The translations under genes were made by a program, and so were the position numbers. A DNA stretch of 64,000 bases from Phoebastria nigripes (Eukaryota; Chordata; Aves; Procellariiformes; Diomedeidae): positions 2,764,769 through 2,828,768 of the forward strand of contig JAYKAV010001887.1 of the NCBI GenBank assembly GCA_035582835.1, given 5' to 3'. The notes under the pieces are model-generated. The model saw only the letters and a list, made by a program, of their open reading frames with translations, had not been told where the DNA came from and ran no database searches. Shown piece after piece: positions 38,187 to 51,760 of this stretch (its first letter is position 1; each line of letters opens with the position of its first letter).

Positions 38187-38194
38187 TGACATCA
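38187..38194 (+). promoter_or_regulatory. SLC25A48: CRE-like site upstream of SLC25A48
   Basis: TGACATCA differs by one base from the cAMP response element TGACGTCA. It lies in the CpG-rich promoter 267 bases upstream of the start codon. Motif only. Confidence 0.3.
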
Positions 38195-38785
38195 CGCACC
38201 GGGGCTTAAAGGCGCCGCGCAGGGGCCGGCGGCGGGGAGCCACCCGGCGGGGCTGGGGTGGGGGGGGTCTCGTTCAGGCGTGGGGGGTGAGGGTGGGTGT
38301 TTCTCGTGGGACTGATGCTGCCGGCTGTCAGGTAACTGGGGTCAGACCGGGCTCCTCTTTACGCTGGGGTTGGTCGTACCGAGGAGTGGGAAAAGCAGCA
38401 TCGCCCCTTCGGCCGGGCAACAGGGGGTTCTGTATGAAGGGGACAAAACAGGGATTTTTGGGGAAGTATGCTATAAACTCTTAAATTAAAGATGTAAGTC
38501 CAGAGATAAAGGGTATAACTCACACAGCCTTACTCAACGAAAAAACATCTCCATTTGCTTCATTGAAATCACACTGCCTCATCTGCTCAGGAGATACCCC
38601 CAATGTCTGTATTTTGGCAAGCAATGAACAGTTGCTCCCTACCCCCTTCCTTCTCCATAGCATTCACAATTTTCTTATACCTCTGTCACCTGCTTCTCCC
38701 TCAGTCCTGTCTTTCCCAGAGTCAAGAGCCCAGCTCTGGTTAGTCCCCCTTTGATGCAAGGTGCTCCTTTTCACCCTCCTCAGTC

Positions 38786-38801
38786 TTTTTTTTTTTTTTT
38801 T
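38786..38801 (+). repeat. Poly(T) run
   Basis: Sixteen T in a row, equal to a poly(A) on the minus strand. No recognisable retroposed body beside it. Confidence 0.6.
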
Positions 38802-41800
38802 AAGTCTTTGAACTGGGCAGCCAGAACCACAAGTGACAGGAACGAACCAGGCACTCGGCAGCATAAAGATATTTTCTGTTTTGATCTCAAACCCTTTTCT
38901 GGCAATTCCTAACATGCCTTTCTGATTGACGCTGAAGACTGGGCTCTCTCTCTCGAATGGTAAATACCTGATTTTGAGCCCAGCCTGGCTGTTGTGCCTC
39001 CTGTGTGGCACTTTCAGTTAGTAAATCTAATGTCTTACACCTGAATAGCACCCAGCCACTCAACAGCAGGACATCCTTCTGGTCCTTAACCAGATCACCG
39101 ATATCCTTGTGCTCACCGACTGCATCAGGAAAGTCCTCTTGGACTTCAGGGGCATGACTTTGCTCTGCAAAAGATGCGTTGGCCCTTTGCCACCATATGT
39201 ATACATCTGTCTCATCTGGCTGTGGTTTGCTACAGCCCAAAGCGAATTTTGTTCTATAGAGGTCAGATTTCTGCAGATAGCAGTTCCTTGCATCAGTTTT
39301 GGGGGCTTTCTAAAAAGGTTGGCATCAGGTTTGCTACATTGCCTTCCTGGAATACCAGATTGGGTTTTGTTGAAATGTATTTTGTCTACATATTCTGGTA
39401 ACTATGGAAAACGTTGATAGTTCCTAAACAAGAAATCGTGAACGCCAAAATACTGGCTGAAAAGATAAATATTTAAATTTTTTGCTTAAATAATTAGTAT
39501 TTGACTTTCCATTGATAAATGAATATTTTCCACAAAAAGAGACATAATTATTCAAGCCGACCTTAAAACAATGTCCCCTTGTGTGTATGCACATATAAAC
39601 AAGAAACCTTATCACCGAGTTGGCTGAAGGGAGCTTTTGTCTAGAAATTGCTTATAGAAATTTGATATTAGGTGCATAGTTATCAGCTCAGATAATCTAC
39701 ACCTGAAACTTGAGATTTTTTCAATGTATATAACAATGCACGTTCTCCATGAGGAGGGTTTTCCTCAAGCAGCAGGTCTCTAAAGGTGCAGTGCGGGTTT
39801 CAGGGGGGCTGTGGTCCTGGATATATGTTGGATACAACATGTGTGCACAAGCACTGTGGAAACCTGTCAGTTACTTGCTTTCTCAAATACATTTATTTTC
39901 TTCTTTTTAGGAGAAATGTGATTCCATATATACAGTAGTACAGAAAGAGGATATTGTCCTCATTTTTCATGCATATTTTCTTGCAAAGTGAGAAGAAAAG
40001 TTGGCTGAATGAGGTAATTATTCAGATAGCAGCATTAATCATTAATCATATGAATTCTCTTTAACTGTGAGTAACACATTTCCACGCCAAATTCAGAACA
40101 TCTGCTAACTCAGGGAGAATACTGGAAATGGTCTTTGTGCAACGTTGAACGAAGAGTTGAAAACAAATATTATGGAGACTTTATTGTGAACAACTCCTAG
40201 CCTAGAAGAGAAGGTAGAGAAGCTAGGATGGACGCAGAAGGTGAACTGAGATGCTCTTGCAGCTGTACCTCTGGACACGCTCCCCCCAGCAGCGTGCAGG
40301 GGTGCAGGACACTTACGGCTCTTGCCCTCAGCTGCTGTTAGCAATACCCACAAACCCAGAAATCAGCCCCAGAGTGGGCAGAAACCTGTGCACGAGCTCG
40401 GAGTGGTTACTATTCGTTTGGCCCCTCTGTGCCCTGCTCCTCTGTGGTTTGTGAGGGTGTGTTTGCCCCTAAAATGAAGTGGCTGCTGAGAAAGGGAGTT
40501 TATCATAACTGTCAGCTACGGCTTACGAGCAAGTGAGCCATTTCCACGCAGGCTGCAGCAACGCTCAGCGATTATGCACAAGTAAACCTGTGCCACTGCT
40601 GGTCTGTCTGTAGGCATTTTGCCAAACTGCTGTTATACTGGAGTGAACTGGGACTCATTAAAGCAAAGCAGAACTCCCCTGCTTTAGGCAGTGGCACTAG
40701 CAGGGGCATCTTTGCACTCAAAAATACTTTCCAGCATGCTGCCAAGTCCTGCTGATGGGCTGAGAAGCTCGTGGCTCTTATCTTCAGCCAACAGTGTCAG
40801 ATACACTGCTGTTTGTTGAGACCTGCACGTACACCTCCATCTCCCAGCTGCCGGAGGATCTCCTTTTACTGACAGCAGGCAGCAGTGCCGTATGGAGAAC
40901 TGGGAAGGCATCCATCCTTTCTGCTGCTCTGAATCCCAGCCTGGGCTTGTAGCTGCTCACAACAAGTGCTGGTCAGAGGGAGATGAGTGTGGTTTCGATT
41001 AGGGATGAGGAATCCTCTTCCTCCTGCCAAGAGGGGGAACAGGGAGATTGTGTCATCCTGAACACTCTTGATTCTGCCTCCTCCTCAACCATAAACCCAT
41101 TGTTTTTCACCATACCACACTCTTTTGACCAGCTTACATTCTTTCCGCAACAGGTTTATAATGCTACTGATAAAAGGGAAGAAATTTCCCACCATCTTAC
41201 CAGGAGCCATATATTTTCTCTGGGCGAGCACTGCAGTGCGGGGACTGGGGCAGACTCAGTAACTCATAGTAGAGTCACACTTAACCNCTCCGGGAATTAA
41301 AGAAATGACTCAGCAGGGACAGAGTATGTTCGAGATGAAAAGGGATGATACATTTCTTGTCCAGCTGTAAAAGATTTCTGGGCTAGGATACATTTCACTG
41401 GAAATACAACTGATCCAGGGATAAATTCCCTTTAAATATTAACCTATTAATAACATATAATGGCTTAAGCTGCTGGGCAAGGTACAAGTAAAACAACATT
41501 AAATCTCGCTGCTGCAGCCAGAGTCACTGGTNGTCAGGGTCTAATGCTTTGAGGGGCTGAGTCCCATGAGCAGAGGCCAGTAAATTAAAAAGCAACGTAC
41601 ACAAACAACCTGAAGCAATGTGCGAGCAGTGATAAGAGGACAAATTCACAGGCTACAGCAATCAGACAGATCCAGGCAGCGGGAAGACATGTCAGGGGCC
41701 ATGTAGCAGAAATAGTTATCCCCTCCAGGAGCTACCGAACAAGCTTGTTCCTGTGGGCAGCAAGACATGAGTGCTTTCTCTGCAGGAATGTGCGTGGAAG

Positions 41801-44800
41801 ATGGATTAGGGACTACAAAAACAGCAGAAACAGGCACGGAGGGCCCCACTATCAATGGCTGCAAAGCTCTTCTCTGCCCNTCCTTGCCCAGGACCTGGAG
41901 AAATAGTGTCCCAGGAAGAATTAGGCAGTGAGGGGAATCCTCTGGTCTTTTCATCACCCATTTGCTTATGCTTTTNTATAGGGAACACCTCTGACAAATG
42001 CCTGAAGTAGCTGATGTCCATGTATGGCTCCAGACCTACAGGCAAGACTCAGCTGATGCAATTGCATAATACTGGAGCAGACCTCCTGGGACAGGCTGCC
42101 CTCAGCCTCGAGGGACCAGGAGATTTCCCAGTTACATCCAACATAGCCCCCCAGATCACAGCCTGAGCACTAGCCAGCAGTCAGGGCAAGCGTCCCACAA
42201 GCAGCCCCCTAGCACCATCCAACAGCTTTGCTTGAGGGCCACGAACAGCCCTCTCCAGCGCACCAAGGTCTTTCTCTGCCACAATTTCTGGAGAGCAGGA
42301 GAAGCAGCAGCATCTGGAGCCTGGCGAGCTGCAGCCACACTCCCAGCCAGGCAGGGCTGACCCTCCCGCCAGCCGAGGAGGTTTTGGATGAGATGAACCA
42401 GCTCAGTAGGGAGATGCTTGAAGCTGAGAGCAGAGCAATGCTGCAACAGGCAGCTACAGTATGGAAGAAAAGGCATTTTTCTCTGTCCTGTCGGGAGGAG
42501 ACAGCCAGCTGTGACTCATGCTCCCTGCTCCCATCCCCCAGATTCATTTTCGACACAGTAGCTATTGATAAGACCTTGAAAGAGCAGGAAGTTTCTCTGG
42601 CAGTGGCGGCTGGGCAGGCAACGTGTGGTTATACTGCTAATGAGCCTAAGTGGAGCACTTTGCTCAAAGGCATGAACAAATTTCCAAGCTTTGACTGTAT
42701 CATCAACAGTCGCCTGCTCGCAGTGCTCAATTCAGCCCCACCACACTTCATGGTCAAAGGCACACTTTCACCAGCACCACCATTATATTAGTTTTATTAC
42801 AGGCAGAGAAGAGAGAGAGCTGCCAAAGAGGAGATCAAGGGACGGGTTGATGTTCAACCAGAGCAGAATTTAGCAGCGCAGGCTGTGCTGCGTGCAATAG
42901 CAATGTGATGGTCATGGGAAAAATACTTTCCAGATCTCTCTAGGAAATGTTGACTCCCGTGACCTGCTCTCCTACATGTCAGACCCTCCGAGCATGTAGA
43001 AAGAGTGGTTGAGCAGGGAGGAGGTTTTCTCCAAGGTTAGAGACAGGAATGTCTCTGGAGGCTACAAGCAGGCTGCAAGCTCAGGGAGCTTCACGCTCCA
43101 TCAGCCAAGCATCTGCAACAGCCACCCCAAAGTACTTACACTGCAAATAGCTGCAGGAGAGATCGTGCATTTGCTGCCATCCAGCCTGCCTGTAGTTGAG
43201 AGGCAAAGCCCTGCCCAGGCTGCCCAAACTCTCTCTTTCTAAACTCTAAAATACTTCAAATATGACCATCACATGTTATCCCCCTGACAGTGACCTCCTG
43301 ATGGACAAAAGTCCTTGTAAAATGCCCTTGGAAGTTCACCAGGCTCTCTATGTTTTCATTTCTTGGACAATGGTTAATGATTCAAGCAGAAAACCAAGTA
43401 ATTTTGCTCAAACACATGAATGAGAAAATCTAAGCCTCGGCCAGTTTTTATTGGAAAACAACAGTAGAAACATGGAAAAAGCTTTAAAAGAAGTGTCTAG
43501 CCCTAAGAGGTGTTTGTCAGCTGTGGTGGTTGTCCTGCCCTCTCTGATGGTGGNGGGGAGCTGAGGGGACTGGAGCCAAAGCAGGGCCTGTGCGGGTGGG
43601 CAGGAGCAGAAGCAAAGGGGAGCAGAAGAGGAGGTGGAGGCTGGAGGCAGGCACAGGTCTGCAGGGCTGAGACACGAGAAGGTCCCGGAGAAAGGGATGG
43701 TGGTGGAGAGGAATCTTCTCAACATTTGGGACAGGATTTGTCCCTTTGAGCTTTATGTTCCCCTTCTGCAGTTGTCTGCCTGAGCTGATCGTCTCAGCAA
43801 CCTTAGGCATCTAAGATGAGCTGTGGCTTGTGATCCAGTGGGAACCTAAGCTCAGATGTACACATTTCCACTACAGAAATCCACATTTAGGTAAAATAAT
43901 TCCCACTCTTGGCTTTCAGGTCTTGTGTCAAGTCAGACACCAAACAGAGACTCACCAGGTAAGATGAGCTCCATTTGAGCTCCAGCTTCATGTGACCAAA
44001 CCCCTCCTGCTTATATGCATATGCTAAATACCACATCTGTAATAGCAGCACGTGAATGCACAGTTCCTCACACAAACCCCACTGGCAATTGAAAATTAGA
44101 ATAAACCATTCTTTTCAGCTTGTGGAAGCTGGATATCTAACTCTCTAGAAAAATAAATGGCAATTTGGAGCTTGGCTTTTGTAAATTGCCTTGAAAATCT
44201 CAGTAATTGTGAGTAATTAAAGTATTTAGTCCTAAAATTTAGTTTAAATGGGTTTTTGTGCGTGCGTGTATGATTGTCTTCAGCTAAATAGTTTCCTCCG
44301 TGTTTACCCCTCCAAACATCCTTCCACCCTTTTTTCTATTATTCTCTTGTAGGAAAGGGATTTTGTTAGGTTGCCAAGCCCAGCTGGGCTGGGGTAGAAG
44401 CTCGTCATCGGGGAAAGAGGAGCAGGCTAATTTTACAAGGTGAGCACTCCTATTTGCATGGAAACATCTCTGCAATCAATAACATCAGGAAGAAGAATGG
44501 CAAACAAGACAGTTAAACTGAGATGTTCGAAGTTGCAAATAAATACTAATCAGAGTGCTTGAAAGCTGCGGGAAAATTTACATGAGAGAAGCAAACACCA
44601 CTTCTTTGTGGGCAATGGTTTGATTAAACAAGCACAGTGAGACAGTTTCTCATTTGTGTTAATGGAGAAGCATCCTTTGTTCGTGCTCAGTCCCACTGAT
44701 TCCCTGCTCACAATGTCCTATTTAAGTTCCATTAATTCACTGTGGAGCCTATAGGAAGAATTTGTGTTCATCCTTCCTGGAAGGACTCGCAGCATCAATG

Positions 44801-47800
44801 CTAGTGAAAGGCAAAATCAAGGCAGCAGCTGAGAAGGGCTTGGATATGAAAAATCAGCAAAGTGAAAACCGGAAAATGAGGAATGGAGCCTTGGGTCTGC
44901 TGAAGAAATCCTGGTGGCTGTGCCTGAGCCAGGAATTCACCCTTTGCGAACTTCTTCATGACAATTATCTGACCTTATAAATCAGGACTCCTAGAAGGTC
45001 CCTCTGGAGGCTCTCGAAGGCCAGTAAGGCAGGGAAGAATGCTGCACCTTTAGCTGGAGCTGGATGCGTCCTTTGCATTTTGGCTCCACGAGCTATTAAA
45101 GATGAGAAACGCCTCAAACAGGAATGCCTGCATGTGACCCCTTTCCCTCGGACACGTGTGGGACCTGCCCTGGTGCTCGGTGAGAGGCTGTACGATTAAG
45201 TAAGAAAGAGCTATCCATCTCTGGCTGCCTGGATAAACAGGGAAAGCAAATACGCTGGAGCAGAGAGCCAGGCCTTCTGCTGAGCTTTAACAGAGTGAAG
45301 CTGTAACAAGTATTTCAAAGAAAAGAATGAAGTCAAGGTAATGCTGGCAAATCCAATTGCTCGTCACACACAGTCACATTCATATCCAGGCAGTTGGGTC
45401 TCAGCAGCCTGGGTGCCGTGAAGGGTCACCTCCCTGCNCGACAGCATCTCGCGCTGGGTTTTGGTGCTGCCATGGGACGCGGGGCTGTCTCAGCACTNGT
45501 CTCCCCACGCTGGGCTCCACATACGTAAGGCTGACGGGCCTTACAGCAGGGGCTGGGTCTGTGTGTGGATGCTTTTCCCTCTAGAAGTACATGGTTCAGA
45601 GCCCAGATGTGGTCCAGTGGTGCTTTTGCNGCATCTATCCAACGCTCAAGGAAATGCTTATTCTTCAAAATGTATTATTTTTGCAAATGGCTCATTACTG
45701 CGCATCCTTGCTGTCATTCCAGAGTCCCCATCGGTGTGACCACTACGAAAAGGAAGTTATGCACAGAAACTTCAGGTCCAGCCTGGACCAGCGTNTGCCC
45801 AGCAGATATTTATCGCTGTCGCAATGCTGACTAACTACCTAACTGCGTGGATCAACCCCTTTCCTCCAAAACCTGTGGAAGCAACAGAAACAATTTGCTG
45901 CAGTATATTTCCCCCTGCAGTGTTTTGGTACCTGGAAGAAGCCAGACCCCCAAGGAGGGATTTCCACCTGAAACAGCAGCTGATGATTTGATAATATTTG
46001 GGCAGACAGTGCCACCAAAAGGAAACGTGATAAACTACCCAGCCTAAAAATGCCTTTTGCCGGTGCTTTTCGAGCAGTTGCCATGACTGCCCTCCCTCCG
46101 CAGACCTCTGCTTTGTTCCCCCATCAGCTCCTCAGACGGTGCTTCGGTGCATCCGTCTCTATCAGCAACGCACACAGCCCTCCTAAGGCACCGGGGTTGA
46201 GAAATTAAGGTTTTAGTCGTTCAGCTAAGGGAGAGTCTCTTTTTAGCCTAGCAGCTAAAGATTTTTCCAGCCCTATACAGCAGAATCTTATAAAATTGCT
46301 TGAATACTAAATGGCAACACATGGAGAAATCATATTCTTTGAGAGTTTTTAGATAACATATTCCCCTATGTCCTGCAAAACGACACTTTATTTGCTTGTG
46401 ATTAACTGGAATACTTTTCTCATTTTGTTTCAAAGCAGGCACCACCAACAAGAAATTAAACATATTAGAGTTTGCCTGGATCTTTAAAGTCCCCATTGCC
46501 GTAGCTGACTTTGCTCCAGGATGCAGCTCAGAGGCTGAGCCCGGTCCCGGTCCATGGCCTGACTCTGGCCGCAGCCGCTGGAGCATCGTGGTCTTGTCGT
46601 GGATGAGACCCAGCTGAAGCCTGGATCTGCCGGACAGGGACGAGGGACTTCACATCTGATGTGCTTTCCATCAAGCTGATATCCCAACTGCCAGTTTCTC
46701 CTAAATTAACGAGAAGCCAAAATAACAGTCTCCATTTATACAGGAAGATGGATTAAAATGCTTCTCCGAGGCTGGGTTCTCCTGGCTTTGGCTGCCGGGG
46801 TGGCTGCAGAGGGTGCTGTTAACCTGCGTACACCAGCGCCGAAATGGGGACTCCACCGAGCGGGACAGACCCTGCGGGCTGCTGCATGTGGTGTGTGCAT
46901 TCGGGGGGATATTAAAGAATTTTACTGTTAGGATGTCAATTCAGGCGCTGCACAGACCTGTCTGCCTCAACCCCACCTGAAGACTTTAATTGAATATGAC
47001 AGAGAAAGGCCAGGTCCTGTTGGCACATCCCATCCAGCTGCCCTGAGTTTGAATCTTGGAAAAAACGTTGTCCTCTGTTTTGATGTTAGGTGTAGCAGGA
47101 TCTTGCAGGTCCCTGCTGGGTCTTGGCACACCCTGGGTGTCCCCAGACCAGTGTGTTTGAGGGGGACAAAGCCGGCNAAGGGGGTCAAGGCTAATTGCTT
47201 GGAGCAGAGCAGAAAGGATCAATGAGCTTCGCACAAGTTGTATTTTCTTTGCTGGTGGGGGAGGATGTATATCCATACTGCTTTTTAATCTGATGATGAG
47301 GAAACCACGGCTTGGCCTCCCTGCACTGCTGAAGTATAAAAATAGTCCTTTATCGCTGTCCTAAGGGTCCTTGTCCCTTCCCAACATTTGAATTTCATTA
47401 CCAATGACAACACAGTCGTTATTTGTTTTACCAATCTGAGAATGCCCCATTTGTTCGTGGGGAATGGGCTGGGCACAGTTGGGCTGTGTCAGTCCTGTCC
47501 TCGGGGCTGAGAGCCAGAGCTTTCCTACAGCATCACGTCTCAGGAGGTAGTAAAAATTATTTCACTCCTTTGGTATGATTCAAACCTTCGCTTTCTGTTT
47601 TCAAAGGCATCTTCTTGCCCTAAGTAATGATAAAACCAGGCTGTGCTCCCACTACCAAGCACTGCCTTCTGCCCTTTCCTTTGATTTTCCTTAATTTGAA
47701 GGAGACCGCTGCTGGGCTGAGAGCATGCTGGGGGTTTCACCGCGGTGCCTGCAGGGTGGGCACCAGGACAGGGCAGGGATGGGGACGCGGATGCGGGTGG

Positions 47801-49026
47801 CAGGTGATGGTGGGGGCCATGAGCCCTCTCCAGCTGCTCGACATCCTGGAGGAGCTTTCACAGGACTCAGCAGCAGAGATCGTTTTTTCATGATGGCTTT
47901 TAAATCCATTTCGTTTCAGCATTAAATGCATATGCCTTGCTCATCATCAGCTACACAATGGTTTAAAAAGCTGGTTTTTCTCCTTAAAAATCCTGCCATG
48001 GTTTTGCTCCTGGTTGCTCTTGGGTTTGCTCTAATCCTGCCGCTCTAGCGAAGGCGGCTGCAGCTCTCCCATGCCTCCGCTCTGACGCAGACCACCTTGA
48101 GGACCGTGATTTTCAGCATTTGGCTCGCCACCTATGCAATTATTTCCCATTCAGTGAGTACACACAGGTNCCAGCTAGCAGGTGCAGCCGACAGACTGGT
48201 CTGAACGGGCCAAGGGTGGTGAGTGCCCTTTCAAGTTGGGACTGTGACATTTTTACACATGGACTACTCTTACCTTCTCAGGTTTTGGTTGGTGTTTTTT
48301 TTTTCTTTTTTTAAATAGTTTCAGCATCATTTCTCTGGCTTTCTGCCTATCCATATCAGGAACAGCAATGTCAGAGGAGCCNGTCCAAAGCTGACTGAAT
48401 TTTTGTTACTGCTGCTATGGTGGGACAGGGGCAGGAATAGACACTGGAGAGTGAGGATCCTCCCAAGGGTGGGCTGGGGCTGTGTGGGGAGGAGGCAGAA
48501 AGCTCCTGTTTCCAGCCTCAGCACCCCTCAGACAGGGCATGTGGTACCCAGCCTGGTCAGCCCTGCCTCTGAAACCACAGGTATTTTGATTGTAAAAAGG
48601 CAGAGAAGAAAGGAGAAAAATGTTCCCAGTNAGGGACTTACAGAAACATCAGAAGACCAGTTCCCAAATCATCCCAAGATCATCCCACTCTATCCACTGT
48701 TGCTGCTCAGTGGAAAAACAGTGAAAAATCATACAAAAAACTAGTCCAGAACTGCTACNTGTGAAGGCAAACAGAAATCTCAGTTTGTTTTATTACCCCA
48801 TAGCTGCTTGCTGCTGCGGTGTTTTTAGTCTCTGTGACCCAAACCTCAAAGCTGCACCTGTAGGCACTGTGTCTGGATGCTTCGTCCCCGTCGCTCCTCA
48901 GGTATCCCGGCTCCATCAGCAGAGCTGCTCCGGCAGCGAAGGTCCTGGGGAGCCTGGAGAGAAATAACTNCAGCAGGTAGTGCTGCGGCTGCTTGCTGTG
49001 AGCCCCGAAGTCGCTTGGGGCCACTT

Positions 49027-49092
49027 TTAGCACAGTTCATGCAATTAGTGCAATTAGCAGCGTTAGTGCCATTAGCACGCACACACACACAC
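49027..49092 (+). repeat. Six-unit 9-base tandem repeat followed by (CA)n
   Basis: Six consecutive 9-base units beginning TTAG or TTCA: TTAGCACAG, TTCATGCAA, TTAGTGCAA, TTAGCAGCG, TTAGTGCCA and TTAGCACGC, from 49027 to 49080. A CA dinucleotide run continues to 49092. The unit is a multiple of three, so it makes an NxTN-type peptide repeat in antisense frames without being a gene. Confidence 0.8.
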
Positions 49093-50603
49093 GCTGGGGC
49101 CACGACTGAGCCGCCTGAGCTGCTGCTGCTCCCTGCCAGCTCACCCCCAGCACGGACCTGCAGCCGGGCTCCCTGCCTGGGTTGTCTTCTTTCCTTTTCC
49201 TTGTATGTGTTTTTATGTTTTATTAAACTTTAGAGTTCCTTGATGGTCCATAAGAAGCATCATCCTAGTTTCTGTCCCTTCATTCCCCCATGAGACAGAA
49301 GCAGNGATTGCTGAAAAAAAAAGAAGCCATTTGTGTTTTTCTACCCAACTATTTCCTTGCTGGTCATTTCCCTTCGGCTCCTCCAGAGTTTTCAGTAGTT
49401 CCTTCTCCTGTCCTTTTTCTGTGATAATTCAGTCTGAGAAACATCTGCACCCCATTAGGAGCAGCTTTGGGTACATAAAGCTGAATACAAAGGGTAAAAA
49501 AATGTTTGATGGCCGAGTCACGCTCTCATCCAGGAAGCAATCTGGCAATCGGCACTGGGTCCCTGGGGTATCCAAGCTGAAAAACAGGCTCGACCCTAAT
49601 TTCTAGCACATCACTGAAGCTACTTACTCTGTTAAAATACTAAAGCTGCTATGAATCATACCTAGAGCATGAAGAAGCTGATGTCTTCTGTGTCACCTCG
49701 CAGTGTCAGCTTCCTTTTTAGTAAAAATCACCTGGTGAAGTGCTATCGTAGCATCACCCCACAGAGAGAGGGGCTCTGCGCCCACTTTCTGGCTGCTACA
49801 GCAGTCGGCTTCGCTTGATGTTTTCTCAAAAGCTGGAACAAGGAGATGCTGGAGATCTGACTCACTGTCAAGGGGCTTCAGGTAGATCTGATTTTGGTAA
49901 ATTGGGGGCTATTTGGCAAATTACCTGTCAGAGAGCAGTGATTTGCCAGCTGTGCTTCGTGGTTGATCTCGGCCGTGTATCTGAAGTCAGCACGGTGCTT
50001 TTCAGGGACCGCAAGCTCAGCGTGGGACCGGCAGGATACATCTCCATTGGACTTGGGTCCTGAGATCCCCCTGAGCCAACCACCTCCCATGGGTGATTTT
50101 ACACCCCGTCTGCCTGCCGTGATCGTTTAAGCATGCCCTTTGCAATCTTTTCTCAGGAAATTCAAAGCGACCCTCAATTTTGGTGGGCTTATTTTTTTTT
50201 TTTGTGTTCCTGCTGATGCCACGTGGCTCCTTTCTTCTCCAGATGACCAGCACNCTCCCCGAGAGCTCACCACCCCTTTCTACCAGCCCGTTTTCTCTTA
50301 AAGCATTCCTGATTTTCCTCCTCTTTCTGGGAACAAGCAGAGATAAAGGTGTTTAACGGCCATTTGAAGATTTATTTTTCCATTTGCAATCTTCTCTTTT
50401 GAGGCTGGTTTGACTATGAAGCTCCTTCCATGCCCATTGCTGTCCACAGCAGACTTGTTGCTGGCTGCTGCAGACCCTGCTGGTGGGTGAACTCAGGTGT
50501 CCTTCCCACCGTTCCCCCGGGCTGGACGTGGTTAGCCACGTTCTCCCAGACACTAGGGTATTGCCATCAATTCCTGAAGAAAACTCACAACTGTGCACGC
50601 AGC

Positions 50604-50626
50604 TTTTTTTTTTTTTTTTTTTTTTT
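50604..50626 (+). repeat. Poly(T) run of 23
   Basis: The longest homopolymer in the window. It could be the poly(A) of a minus-strand retroposed copy, but no source element is recognisable. Confidence 0.7.
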
Positions 50627-51080
50627 ACATACAACCTGTTTGTGCTTTCTCTGTGCCCACACAGTTTAACAACTTACTTTGGAAAGTCTGACTCTAAGGT
50701 TGAAGTCTTTGCAGGCTGAGGAATGTTTCAGGCACAAAGGCTGACCGTATTTTACATTTGCTGATTTCCTTAGTCTTTACATGAACGTAATTGCAAGATT
50801 CATGTTCCTCCTTTCAAGTGAGAGCACAGTCAAAGAAATCATATCCAGCCAGCCAGGGTTCAGGCATGTCTGGGAAGGGTAATAAAACATTAAAAAAATG
50901 GAAAATGTTTTTCATGTTGCCTATTGCTGCAGCTGACAGTGCATCGCTGAGAGCCGGGAGGAGATTCCTCCAACTGTAATAGCCAGGACTTAGATGGATA
51001 ACTAGAAATAAATCAAGACAATCATAGACCAGAGCCAAATGGTTTGCTACAGTGTGTAGAGAGAGGATCATGGTTTGGGA

Positions 51081-51760
51081 AGCACAGTGATTAATTTGTT
51101 TTCATAGAGTAATTACCAATTAATCATTTGGCTAATGATGCTGTATTATGAATTAGTTATAAACAGACTTCAGCCCAATTATAAGGACTCAACTAGATCA
51201 TTTAATTGAATGTTTACTCTTCCAAAAGTGCTGCACAAGACTTCTTTTTAGCAGCCGAACACATACATCTAACTGGAAAATGGCACACGTTTAAAATCAC
51301 TGGCTGCTAAAGATGCTTTAAATTACACCCTGTTGTAATTAGGAGGCTCAGTGGTGTATCCATAGCTGAGCTTGACCTCTCTGACAATGCCAGTTGTTTA
51401 AGCTTGTAATCATTCTTTTACATCAGATCCTTCTTCCTGAAAATGTTGGTATTTAAGGGTTTTTTTTACTTCATCGGATGAGGGGCCCTAAAATAACATT
51501 CTTCTCTGGGCTGACACGTGACAGCATTAACAATGGGTTGAAAATAAAATTGCACATAAATGCTGTTTAGAAGAATGTCCTCAAAGTTGCTGCAGAAAAT
51601 ACCAGCTGTACATAGCAGACCAATACTTAGCAATTCAAGTTCCCCCTTGGGGGTACATCTGCCAGATATAAATATTAATGAAAGGGAATTGTGACAGGAA
51701 GATTAAGATTCATTAATCATTATTATTATCCAGCATCAGGTGCTAACGGGGCAGCTGCTT
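51081..51760. promoter_or_regulatory. Candidate conserved enhancer: AT-rich, homeodomain-motif-dense
   Basis: This segment is packed with TAAT/ATTA cores: AGTAATTACC, CAATTAATCATT, GCTAATGATG, GAATTAGTTA, CATTTAATTG, TTGTAATTAGG and ATTAATCATTATTATT. It has no repeat structure, no open frame and no Ns. Such texture is typical of deeply conserved noncoding elements near developmental genes; in other vertebrates the adjacent block holds NEUROG1 and PITX1. Conservation itself cannot be checked here. Confidence 0.35.

Larger units (their letters stand above)
37400..38260. promoter_or_regulatory. SLC25A48: CpG-rich promoter region of SLC25A48
   Basis: Very high G+C and dense CpG on both sides of exon 1, unlike the AT-richer surroundings. 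This is the expected promoter-type CpG island for a mitochondrial carrier gene. The long open frames on both strands here reflect base composition. The transcription start was not located. Confidence 0.75.
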
